Shown: positions 37,494-44,223 of the stretch, in pieces | Layout of the letters: each line of letters opens with the position of its first letter | Position numbering within the stretch: position 1 is the first letter of the stretch | The notes under the pieces: generated by a model | Databases searched by the model: none | Seen by the model: only the letters and a program-made list of their open reading frames with translations | Told to the model about the DNA's origin: nothing | NCBI GenBank assembly: GCA_944321925.1 | Contig: CALUND010000017.1 | Location: 149,686 to 213,685, forward strand | Direction of reading: 5' to 3' | Origin: an uncultured Rikenellaceae bacterium | GTDB lineage: Bacteria > Bacteroidota > Bacteroidia > Bacteroidales > Rikenellaceae | Length of the DNA: 64,000 nucleotides | Position numbers and translations under genes: made by a program

Positions 37494-39677
37494 TCAGATC
37501 GTAAACAGCTCCCTGTATTTGGGCAAGGTCCAAAGACGATCGTCCACGATCAGCTCCAACTTGTCGATGTGGTAGCGGATATCGGAGATAAACGGACGCA
37601 CCTCCTCCTCGTAACCGGCCGCACGGGCGATCACATCCTCCACGGCATTCCATTTCTTCCGCGCCTCCACCATCGCGGCACTCATTTCGCGAATGTTTTT
37701 CACATGGTCGGAAATCATGCGAATCGTGTTCAGTTCGGCCGAAGCCATCACCTCGTACTCTTTCGGGAAGAGTTCCTTGATTCCGCGCACGTTATCGATC
37801 AACACATTCTGATAGCGGATCGCTGTAGGAATGATGTGGTTGGCAGCCAGATCGGCCAACACCCGCGATTCGATCTGCACCTTCTTCAGGAAGGTCTCAT
37901 TCTTGATCTCGTAGCGTGCAGCCAACTCCACCTCGCTGAAGATACCGAAGCGACCGAACAGCTCCACATTGACCGGGTTGATATACTCCTTGATGGCCGA
38001 GGTAACGCTCGTGATGCCTTTCAATCCGCGTCGGGCAGCCTCTTCGTGCCACTCCTGACTATAGCCGTTCCCCTCGAAACGGACCGCCTTCGACTCGGTA
38101 ATGAACTGACGGATCACCTGCAGAATCGCCTCATCCTTCTTGACTCCCTTTCCGATCAATCCATCGACCAGCTCTTTAAAGCGGGTCAACTGCTCGGCGA
38201 CTGCCGTATTGATCACGATAAGCGGCATCGCACAGTTGGCCGAGGAGCCCGTAGCACGGAATTCGAAGCGGTTACCCGTAAAAGCAAACGGCGACGTACG
38301 GTTGCGGTCGGTATTGTCGAGCAGGATCTCGGGAATTTTACCGATATCGAGCTTGATTCCGGTCTTTTCGTCGGGCGAGAGCGCCTTGTCGGAGATCCGC
38401 TGCTCGATGTCGTCGAGCACGCTGTTGAGCGTCGAGCCGGCGAAAACGGAGAGGATGGCCGGAGGAGCCTCGTTACCCCCCAGACGGTGGGAATTGCTCT
38501 CGGTGGCGATCGATGCCATGATCATCGTGCCCCGTTCAGCAGCCGCACGCAGGATGCTGACGAAAAAGGCGAGAAACTGCATGTTGGTCTTCGGTGTCTT
38601 TCCCGGAGCGAGCAGATTTTGCCCCTTGTCGGTAGCCAGCGACCAGTTGCAATGCTTCCCGGATCCGTTGACGCCCATGAAGGGTTTCTCGTGGAAAAGA
38701 ACCTGCAACTTATGTTTTACCGCCACACGACGCATGACCGTCATGAGCAATGTATTGTGATCGACGGCGATGTTGGCCTCCTCGAACATCGGCGCGCATT
38801 CGTACTGATTGGGAGCGACCTCGTTGTGACGGGTCTTCAACGGAATGCCCAACCGGAATGCTGTCTGCTCGACATCCTTCATGAAGGCGATGACCCGATC
38901 GGGAATCTCCCCCCAATAGTGATCGTCAAGCTGCTGATCCTTGGCTGCCGAATGCCCCATCAGGGTGCGTCCGGTCTGCATCAGGTCGGGACGCGCCCGG
39001 TAGAGAGCCTCATCCACCAAAAAATATTCCTGCTCCCATCCGAGGGTTGCCACCACCTTTCCGACCTCCTTGTCGAACAACTGGCAAACCTCCACGGCCG
39101 CCCGGTCGAGTGCGGCGAGCGAACGCAACAAGGGAGTCTTGAAGTCGAGCGCTTCCCCGGTGTAGGCGATAAAAATACTCGGTATGCAGAGCGTATCATC
39201 GATGATAAAAGTCGGCGACGAAGGATCCCAGGCGCTGTATCCGCGCGCCTCGAACGTATTGCGCAGGCCGCCATTCGGGAACGACGAAGCGTCCGGTTCC
39301 TGCTGTACGAGCAGATCGCCGCTGAAGTTCTCGAACGATCCGCCGCCCCACATCGGTTCGAAAAAGGTGTCGTGTTTTTCGGCAGTGGAGTCGTTGAGCG
39401 GCTGGAACCAATGGGTATAGTGGGTAGCTCCCCGCTCCATGGCCCAGGCCTTCATGCCGGCAGCCACCTGATCGGCAATCCGACGATCGATCCGTCTTCC
39501 CTCATCGATGGCGCTCACCACGCTTTCGTAAACCGCCTTGGGAAGATAGCGTCTCATCTTCTCCTTATCGAAAACATCCGCACCGAAATAATCGGATACC
39601 TTTTCCGTCGCAAACGCGACCTCCGTTTTCGGACGTGTGGCCATCTCCTCGATCGCCTTCGTTCTCATTGTACTCAT
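37494..39677 (-). CDS. glnN: Glutamine synthetase type III
   Basis: Assimilates ammonium into glutamine; 727 residues, the normal GSIII length and far longer than GSI. GSIII markers include THYTHWFQPLNDSTAEKHDT, FFEPMWGGGSFENFSGDLLV, and GWEQEYFLVDEALY (metal Glu). Others are RHNEVAPNQYECAPMFEEAN, GVNGSGKHCNWSLATDKGQN and RTSPFAFTGNRFEFRATGSS. It is a single gene with promoter and terminator. There is no adjacent PII gene, and an unusual G9 tract lies upstream of its promoter. Confidence 0.97.
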   Translation of the reverse strand: MSTMRTKAIEEMATRPKTEVAFATEKVSDYFGADVFDKEKMRRYLPKAVYESVVSAIDEGRRIDRRIADQVAAGMKAWAMERGATHYTHWFQPLNDSTAEKHDTFFEPMWGGGSFENFSGDLLVQQEPDASSFPNGGLRNTFEARGYSAWDPSSPTFIIDDTLCIPSIFIAYTGEALDFKTPLLRSLAALDRAAVEVCQLFDKEVGKVVATLGWEQEYFLVDEALYRARPDLMQTGRTLMGHSAAKDQQLDDHYWGEIPDRVIAFMKDVEQTAFRLGIPLKTRHNEVAPNQYECAPMFEEANIAVDHNTLLMTVMRRVAVKHKLQVLFHEKPFMGVNGSGKHCNWSLATDKGQNLLAPGKTPKTNMQFLAFFVSILRAAAERGTMIMASIATESNSHRLGGNEAPPAILSVFAGSTLNSVLDDIEQRISDKALSPDEKTGIKLDIGKIPEILLDNTDRNRTSPFAFTGNRFEFRATGSSANCAMPLIVINTAVAEQLTRFKELVDGLIGKGVKKDEAILQVIRQFITESKAVRFEGNGYSQEWHEEAARRGLKGITSVTSAIKEYINPVNVELFGRFGIFSEVELAARYEIKNETFLKKVQIESRVLADLAANHIIPTAIRYQNVLIDNVRGIKELFPKEYEVMASAELNTIRMISDHVKNIREMSAAMVEARKKWNAVEDVIARAAGYEEEVRPFISDIRYHIDKLELIVDDRLWTLPKYRELFTI

Positions 39678-39709
39678 AAGTCAAAAATCAAATTACAGCA
39701 TTACGGCCG

Positions 39710-39717
39710 CAAAAATA
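39710..39717 (-). promoter_or_regulatory. glnN -7 element
   Basis: TATTTTTG on the minus strand, 32 bases upstream of the glnN ATG; no TTTG at the expected -33 distance. Confidence 0.6.
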
Positions 39718-39786
39718 GATATTTTTTCATCAACACACATCATTTCAGCCCAACTTTTTTCATTTTTTGTGTTTTTTCACAACACA

Positions 39787-39808
39787 CCCCCGAATAATTG
39801 GGGGGGGG
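39787..39808. repeat. C5-N8-G9 homopolymer pair
   Basis: Five C (39787-39791), eight AT-rich bases, then nine G (39800-39808). The two runs can pair. The G9 run is the longest G/C homopolymer I noticed in the window and lies about 85 bases upstream of the glnN -7 box. Confidence 0.85.
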
Positions 39809-39923
39809 TATGCTAAAAACACACACAAAACCGTTTTTCACAAAAAAGAACTCCTTTTGGAAATAGACTCCGAAGAGTAAACTCTCGAGCCATCCCCAAT
39901 CGACGAGACGGGATAGATCGCAT

Positions 39924-39982
39924 GTACACACAATGCAGGCTATCCGGGCATGTGGCCCGGATAGCCTGCAACGTGTGTGTAC
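39924..39982. repeat. 59-base imperfect palindrome after the peptidase gene
   Basis: Inner perfect 16-bp stem (39934-39949 with 39955-39970) and outer perfect 9-bp stem (39924-39932 with 39974-39982), separated by a small internal loop. It starts 2 bases beyond the stop codon of the minus-strand peptidase gene. No T-run follows on the minus strand, so it is not a standard intrinsic terminator; it may protect the mRNA 3' end. Confidence 0.85.
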
Positions 39983-39984
39983 GC

Positions 39985-42093
39985 TTACTTGTTGAGATAA
40001 GCCGGATTGTCTCTCAGCTTGCGGACGAAGAAATCATACATCCGGTACACTTCGAACGGCTGCCCCAGGCTGTGCGTCCTGCCGGGGAGGTAGAGCTGCT
40101 CGAACTTTTTATTCGCCTTCATGAGTGCACCGACCACCTGAAGGGTGGATGCGGGGTCGACATTGTTATCGAGCTCGCCGTTGATCAGGAAAAGATCTCC
40201 TTTGAGAAGATGTGCATTGTCGACGTTGGAGCTGCGGCTGTAGGATTCGTCGACCGGATATCCCATCCACTGCTCGTTCCACCATATTTTGTCCATACGG
40301 TTGTCATGACATCCGCAGAATGATACGGCGGCCTTGTAGAAGTCGTTGAAAAACAGGAGTGCCGCCACTGCACTCTGACCTCCGGCTGACCACCCGTATA
40401 CCCCGACACGCGATGTATCCATATACGGGTATTTCTCAGCGGCAGCCTGTATCCACAGGATACGGTCAGGATATCCGCTGTCTTTCAGGTTTTTCCAGCA
40501 GACATCATGGAAAGCCTTCGAGCGGTTGTTCGTCCCCATTCCGTCGATTTTGACCACGATGAATCCCAACTCCACAAGCGGTGTGATATAGTAGTCGTAC
40601 GCGGAGAAGTTCTTGTTTACGAAAGAGTCATGCGGTCCGGCGTATATGTCCTCTATGACAGGATATTTCTTTTCCGGGTCGAAATTGGCCGGGCGGAAAA
40701 TCGTCCCCCAGATATCGGTCTTCCCGTCGCGTCCCTTGGCGTGGAACACTTCCGGAACAGCCCAGCCGGTCTCAAGGAGTTCGGATATGTCGCATCGTTG
40801 CAGCTCTGCGATCACTTTGCCGGTGTTCCCGTCCCGGAGAACACTGACGGGAGGCATGTCCGGCTTTGAATATACATCGACAAACCTCGATCGGTCGGCC
40901 GAGAAGGAGAGAGTATGGTTGGCCTTCTCCGGGGTCAGGTCCGTGAGTCCCGTTCCGTCGAAATTCACCCGGCAGTAGTGCTGGTTGTACGGATCCTCCT
41001 TTTTATACATTCCGGAGGCCATGAAGTAGACCTGTCTCTCCTGTTCGTCCACATGCAGGACCTTCCGCACCACCCACTCTCCGGATGTCATGCAGTTCTT
41101 TATGCTTCCGTCGGTTCCATCGATCAGATAGAGGTGTTTCCATCCGTCGCGTTCCGACAGCCAGATGATCTCCTCACCGTCATGGATGTCGTATCGGAAC
41201 TTGCGCGTATAGTCGATGAAGGTAGGAGACTGCTCATCCACGATTTTGCGGATGGTTCCGTCGGAGGCATCGACCTCTCCTACGATATAGCGCTGGTGCC
41301 CCCGCTGGTTGAACTCGAAGGTATAACCCCTGCTGTCGGCCCGCCAACCTGTGAAGGAAAGGCTGAACTGAGGCTCATATTCTCTTGTATCCAACGGAAT
41401 CTGCTTCATCTCCGTGATGTCGAACAAGGCCGGCAAAGAGACCGGAAGCACGTCTCCCGGCTTGGCATAATCGATCCAGTGCAGTATCGGCTGCAACTGC
41501 GATTCCGGCGCGGACTCCAGCAGCGGAATTTTTCGCTCTTCCACCTCCCGCACCTTCATGGCCGCAATCTTTTTGGAATCCGGAGACCAGACCAGCCGCC
41601 GGTATCCGTATCCCGGAGCCCCGTCGATACTGAGAGCCTTTTCCGTTCCATTCTCCTCGGCGAGGGAGATCACATGAACGTTGTCGTTTTTGATGAATGC
41701 GCGCCATTTGCCGTCCGGAGAGACTACGGCTTCGTTGCGTCCATGCGGCTCGCGGGCACTCTGTTTCCGACTCTCCCTGCCGAGCAACAGATCCGTCAGA
41801 GACGGCTCGTCCGGAAGGAATTGAGCCAGGTCCTCTTTGCTTTCTGCCCGCTGTTTCTCCCCTGTGACGGCATCTACCAGATAGAAGAAAGTTCCCTCCT
41901 TCTCGTAATTCTGATACCAGAAATAACAGGACTCTCCGAGCCAATGAGCCTTCACTCCGGGATTGTACACTTTCTGTACCCTTCGGGAGAGAGTATCCAG
42001 ACCTTCAAACGGGAAAACATCTCCGGGAGCCCCTTCCGCAGAGAACATGCCGAGCATCAGAGAGCCGACGGCTAACAACAGATTTCTTTTCAT
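39985..42093 (-). CDS. S9 family peptidase, dipeptidyl peptidase IV-like, exported
   Basis: Serine exopeptidase, 702 residues. Signal peptide MKRNLLLAVGSLMLGMFSAE, then a DPP-IV-type beta-propeller (AVVSPDGKWRAFIKNDNVHV ... YGYRRLVWSPDSKKIAAMKV). The C-terminal alpha/beta hydrolase has the nucleophile in GVYGWSAGGQSAVAAL (about residue 569), the catalytic Asp in LINGELDNNVDP and His in GRTHSL. Most DPP-IV enzymes have GWSYGG; the Ala here is a difference. Codon choice looks unlike the neighbours, with AGG, AGT and TCC used more and TCG less. Start M at 42093 is set by the signal peptide. Confidence 0.92.
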   Translation of the reverse strand: MKRNLLLAVGSLMLGMFSAEGAPGDVFPFEGLDTLSRRVQKVYNPGVKAHWLGESCYFWYQNYEKEGTFFYLVDAVTGEKQRAESKEDLAQFLPDEPSLTDLLLGRESRKQSAREPHGRNEAVVSPDGKWRAFIKNDNVHVISLAEENGTEKALSIDGAPGYGYRRLVWSPDSKKIAAMKVREVEERKIPLLESAPESQLQPILHWIDYAKPGDVLPVSLPALFDITEMKQIPLDTREYEPQFSLSFTGWRADSRGYTFEFNQRGHQRYIVGEVDASDGTIRKIVDEQSPTFIDYTRKFRYDIHDGEEIIWLSERDGWKHLYLIDGTDGSIKNCMTSGEWVVRKVLHVDEQERQVYFMASGMYKKEDPYNQHYCRVNFDGTGLTDLTPEKANHTLSFSADRSRFVDVYSKPDMPPVSVLRDGNTGKVIAELQRCDISELLETGWAVPEVFHAKGRDGKTDIWGTIFRPANFDPEKKYPVIEDIYAGPHDSFVNKNFSAYDYYITPLVELGFIVVKIDGMGTNNRSKAFHDVCWKNLKDSGYPDRILWIQAAAEKYPYMDTSRVGVYGWSAGGQSAVAALLFFNDFYKAAVSFCGCHDNRMDKIWWNEQWMGYPVDESYSRSSNVDNAHLLKGDLFLINGELDNNVDPASTLQVVGALMKANKKFEQLYLPGRTHSLGQPFEVYRMYDFFVRKLRDNPAYLNK

Positions 42094-42119
42094 TTCACGA
42101 TAGTTTACAGGTTGCAGCA

Positions 42120-42149
42120 CAAAATTAATTCATTCCGGCATACATCAAA
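42120..42149 (-). promoter_or_regulatory. Promoter of the DPP-IV-like gene
   Basis: Minus strand: TTTG (42146-42149), 18-base spacer, TAATTTTG (42120-42127), 27 bases upstream of the start codon at 42093. It excludes an in-frame ATG at 42120, which it overlaps. Confidence 0.72.
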
Positions 42150-42367
42150 ACATCCGGAAAAATTTAACACAGTTTCAGTGTCCAAAAACAAAAGCTACAA
42201 GATGGGGCTGTTTTCCGGGAGGGCCCAAAATCGCCGAAGCGATACTTTCACATTAAACATCGACTGTCTGCTATATGTCACGCTTTTCATGCGTTCACAA
42301 TGGAGATTTGCAATCCGTCTGTTTCAAACACCCTGATGAAGCACCCCCCCTGCGGATGCCGACCTTT

Positions 42368-42405
42368 TTGTTCTGCACCTGCCCCGTTGTTCTGCACCTG
42401 CCCCA
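42368..42405. repeat. Two-copy 19-bp tandem repeat
   Basis: TTGTTCTGCACCTGCCCCG (42368-42386) followed directly by the same 19-mer ending in A (42387-42405): 18 of 19 bases identical. Confidence 0.92.
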
Positions 42406-42489
42406 CCCCATACGCCGGAGATTCTCCCTGTGCGAAACCCTTTTCACAAAAATAACCGCCAAATATAAAGGCATAATCAAAAAAACTCC

Positions 42490-42497
42490 TATCTTTG
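42490..42497 (+). promoter_or_regulatory. -7 element of the structured RNA
   Basis: TATCTTTG, a perfect -7 consensus; transcription would start near 42504, just before the 5' arm of the rod structure. No clear -33. Confidence 0.65.
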
Positions 42498-42547
42498 GCA
42501 CGAATAGCTTAATCGCCATCAAACTACCACATTGATCCATTAAAGCT

Positions 42548-42613
42548 ATGAATATCCTGTTAAGCGGAGTGTGCAGCGTGTGCTCACTTTGCAAGGATAT
42601 GGGGGTGTGGTAG
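42548..42613 (+). CDS. Possible 21-residue Cys-rich leader peptide
   Basis: An ATG-to-TAG frame inside the rod RNA encodes MNILLSGVCSVCSLCKDMGVW, with cysteines spaced CxxCxxC. The stop codon falls in the 3' arm of the middle stem. Translation would open the rod, so it could be a leader peptide controlling the terminator at 42622-42649. It may equally be a chance frame. No ribosome-binding site can be judged because this phylum rarely uses one. Confidence 0.25.
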   Translation: MNILLSGVCSVCSLCKDMGVW

Positions 42614-42621
42614 CCCTGATG

Positions 42622-42649
42622 GCGTGCATTGTGAGTGCACGCTTTTTTT
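42622..42649 (+). terminator. Intrinsic terminator of the structured RNA
   Basis: Stem GCGTGCA (42622-42628), 7-base loop, TGCACGC (42636-42642), then seven T (42643-42649). It lies 55 bases upstream of the lipoprotein ATG and shares three bases with the closing stem of the rod. Confidence 0.85.
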
Positions 42650-42704
42650 GTGTTTCACAATGAGGGATCGCAACACTTTTTGTTTAACCATAAAAACTAC
42701 CACA

Positions 42705-43103
42705 ATGAAGAAGAGATTGTTTCTATTGATCCCGACACTCATGTTCTGCTCCTGTGCCACGATTTTCACAGGCTCCAAAAAGAAGGTCACGTTCGATTCC
42801 GACGTAAAGCAGCCCATCGCACTAACCATCGACGGCTTCAAAATCGGAACGGTAACACTCCCCTTCACCCTGAAAATAAAGGGTGGATTCGACGAGACAG
42901 TCGTGAAAGCCGAAACGCAAGGCTACGCACCATCGGTGCTATTCATCAACAAGACCTTCAATGCCGTATCCGTACTGAATCTGTTCGACGCACTCGGATG
43001 GGGAATCGATGCGGCCACCGGAGCCTTGATGAAACCGGAGTATAAAGTCTACCGGATCGAGTTTACTCCCGAAGACGACGACTCCGAGAAAGAGAAGGAG
43101 TAA
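42705..43103 (+). CDS. Small lipoprotein with a PEGA-like domain
   Basis: A 132-residue probable lipoprotein: signal MKKRLFLLIPTLMFCSCATI (Cys 15 or 17). Then FTGSKKKVTFDSDVKQPIAL and TIDGFKIGTVTLPFTLKIKG form a PEGA-like beta-sandwich in which a peptide or surface-linked strand follows the lipid anchor. The C-terminal tail is acidic (EFTPEDDDSEKEKE). Function is unknown. The start at 42705 is set by the signal peptide; an in-frame ATG at 42624 lies in the upstream terminator. No separate promoter is visible, so expression may depend on read-through of that terminator. Confidence 0.78.
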   Translation: MKKRLFLLIPTLMFCSCATIFTGSKKKVTFDSDVKQPIALTIDGFKIGTVTLPFTLKIKGGFDETVVKAETQGYAPSVLFINKTFNAVSVLNLFDALGWGIDAATGALMKPEYKVYRIEFTPEDDDSEKEKE

Positions 43104-43113
43104 CCCGGACAAA

Positions 43114-43152
43114 CGGCACATTCCGACCCGTCTCACGGATCGGAATGTGCCG
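43114..43152 (+). terminator. Hairpin after the PEGA-like lipoprotein gene
   Basis: Perfect 13-bp stem (43114-43126 with 43140-43152) and a 13-base loop, 10 bases after the stop codon. No clear T-run follows, so termination is likely but not certain. Confidence 0.55.
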
Positions 43153-43257
43153 ATATCAAATCCTGTCTGTCATTTCTCAGGTTAGGGAGCCGCATCGACC
43201 GCAAACTCCGGACAACAGGCTCCGACGTATGCACTCCCCCCTTACGCCGGAACAGCA

Positions 43258-44223
43258 TCAGTCGAACGACTGCATACCCGACTGTGCTATGCGCATGATC
43301 CGCTGATAATCTTTCGGAGAGAGCTCCATGAAAAAGTAGTGGATCGGATCGACCCGCAAGCCGTCATGACGGACCTCGTAATGGAGGTGCGGCGAAAGGG
43401 AAAGACCCGTATTTCCCGTCAAGGCAATGATATCGCCCCGGTGCACCCGATCGCCTTTTTTTACATTGGCCTTGCTGAGATGGCTGTAGGTGGTTTCGTA
43501 ACCGTTTCCGTGGGAGAGCACGACGGTCAATCCCGAGGTCGTATTCTTCGAGGTGATCTCTTTCACCACGCCATCGGCCGTAGCAAAGACGCGCGAGCCC
43601 TCCGGAACCGTGTAGTCCACACCGCGATGAGGGGTCAAACTGCGGTAAAAAGGATGGATCCGCAATCCGAAAGAGGCAGTCAACAGCGTGAGCTCGTTGT
43701 TCACCACTGGCTGGATGGAAGGAATGCAATCGGTCAATTCGCTCGATCCGCCGATCCGCTCCTGCAATTGGGTATAGGTTCGATGCAAAGCCTCCACACG
43801 CTCCTCGAAGCGCCTCATCTTATCGGAAAACTCCTCTCCGAGCTCCCGATTCGTCAGCCCCATCAAACGCTCGCGGGTCTGCCAAGAGTCGGATTCGAGC
43901 AGCGTACTGAAATCATAAGGATCGGATTCGAAAAGGGTACGGAAGAGATTCCGATCCCGTTCGCTCACATTCTCAAGGACGGCCATGAGGGTATCGTAAC
44001 GTGCACTGAGCCGGTCGTATTCCGTGCGGAGCTGGGCCATAGACTGTTTCATCCGGTGCTCGACCGGGGTATCGAAAAAGAAGGAGAAGCCGATGTAGTA
44101 GAGCACGGCTATTCCGAGCCACACGAAAAACCGCACGACAATCCGACCGATCTTCTGATGGATGCGGTGAGTGCGTTCATCTCGTTCGCTCCGTTTATTC
44201 CGTCTCGTCATAGCGTTTTTCAT
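43258..44223 (-). CDS. M23 family metallopeptidase, membrane anchored (second gene)
   Basis: A probable peptidoglycan DD- or LD-endopeptidase, 321 residues. One N-terminal helix (VVRFFVWLGIAVLYYIGFSF) anchors it in the inner membrane. A coiled-coil-like segment follows (MKQSMAQLRTEYDRLSARYD), then the LytM domain with HRGVDYTVPEGSRV (zinc His and Asp) and SPHLHYEVRHDG (HxH). All zinc ligands are present, so it looks active. Its ATG overlaps the upstream M23 gene's stop by one base, so both are made from one mRNA. Confidence 0.92.
   Translation of the reverse strand: MKNAMTRRNKRSERDERTHRIHQKIGRIVVRFFVWLGIAVLYYIGFSFFFDTPVEHRMKQSMAQLRTEYDRLSARYDTLMAVLENVSERDRNLFRTLFESDPYDFSTLLESDSWQTRERLMGLTNRELGEEFSDKMRRFEERVEALHRTYTQLQERIGGSSELTDCIPSIQPVVNNELTLLTASFGLRIHPFYRSLTPHRGVDYTVPEGSRVFATADGVVKEITSKNTTSGLTVVLSHGNGYETTYSHLSKANVKKGDRVHRGDIIALTGNTGLSLSPHLHYEVRHDGLRVDPIHYFFMELSPKDYQRIMRIAQSGMQSFD

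Larger units (their letters stand above)
39678..39984. other. Intergenic stretch between glnN and the DPP-IV-like gene
   Basis: These 307 AT-rich bases hold the glnN -7 element (39710-39717), a C5/G9 homopolymer region (39787-39808), and a long hairpin next to the peptidase stop codon (39924-39982). No ORF here has recognisable features. Confidence 0.75.
42504..42649 (+). ncRNA. Rod-shaped structured RNA, 6S-like or attenuator
   Basis: Predicted transcript of about 146 bases from the promoter at 42490-42497 to the T-run ending at 42649. Base pairs visible by hand: CGCCATCA (42514-42521) with 42617-42624; CTACCACA (42524-42531) with 42606-42613; ATCC (42535-42538) with 42595-42598. There is an apical 8-bp stem (42564-42571 with 42585-42592) and a large one-sided bubble at 42539-42563. 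A long rod with an asymmetric central bubble is the shape of 6S RNA, and a Bacteroidales 6S-like RNA class is known. A leader attenuator is the alternative. Start and fold are predictions. Confidence 0.5.
42277..42690. repeat. Degenerate direct repeat pair, about 54 bases each
   Basis: 42277-42330 and 42637-42690 share CACGCTTTT, then TTCACAATG, then GCAA and GTTT blocks in the same order with similar spacing, about 360 bases apart. The second copy spans the RNA terminator and the leader of the lipoprotein gene. By-eye alignment only. Confidence 0.5.
42094..42704. other. Long intergenic region with a probable structured RNA
   Basis: These 611 bases hold the peptidase promoter (42120-42149), a degenerate direct-repeat pair (42277-42330 and 42637-42690), and a two-copy 19-bp repeat (42368-42405). 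A promoter at 42490-42497, a rod-shaped RNA and an intrinsic terminator (42622-42649) come before the small lipoprotein gene. Between 42150 and 42276 I see nothing specific. Confidence 0.75.

Noticed and set aside
37569..39797. Plus-strand ORF of 742 codons opposite glnN
   Set aside because: Antisense shadow; GSIII motifs are all on the minus strand.
42275..42535. 86-codon plus-strand ORF in the gap upstream of the structured RNA
   Set aside because: It crosses the two-copy 19-bp repeat and the RNA promoter, has no signal peptide or motif, and looks like chance.
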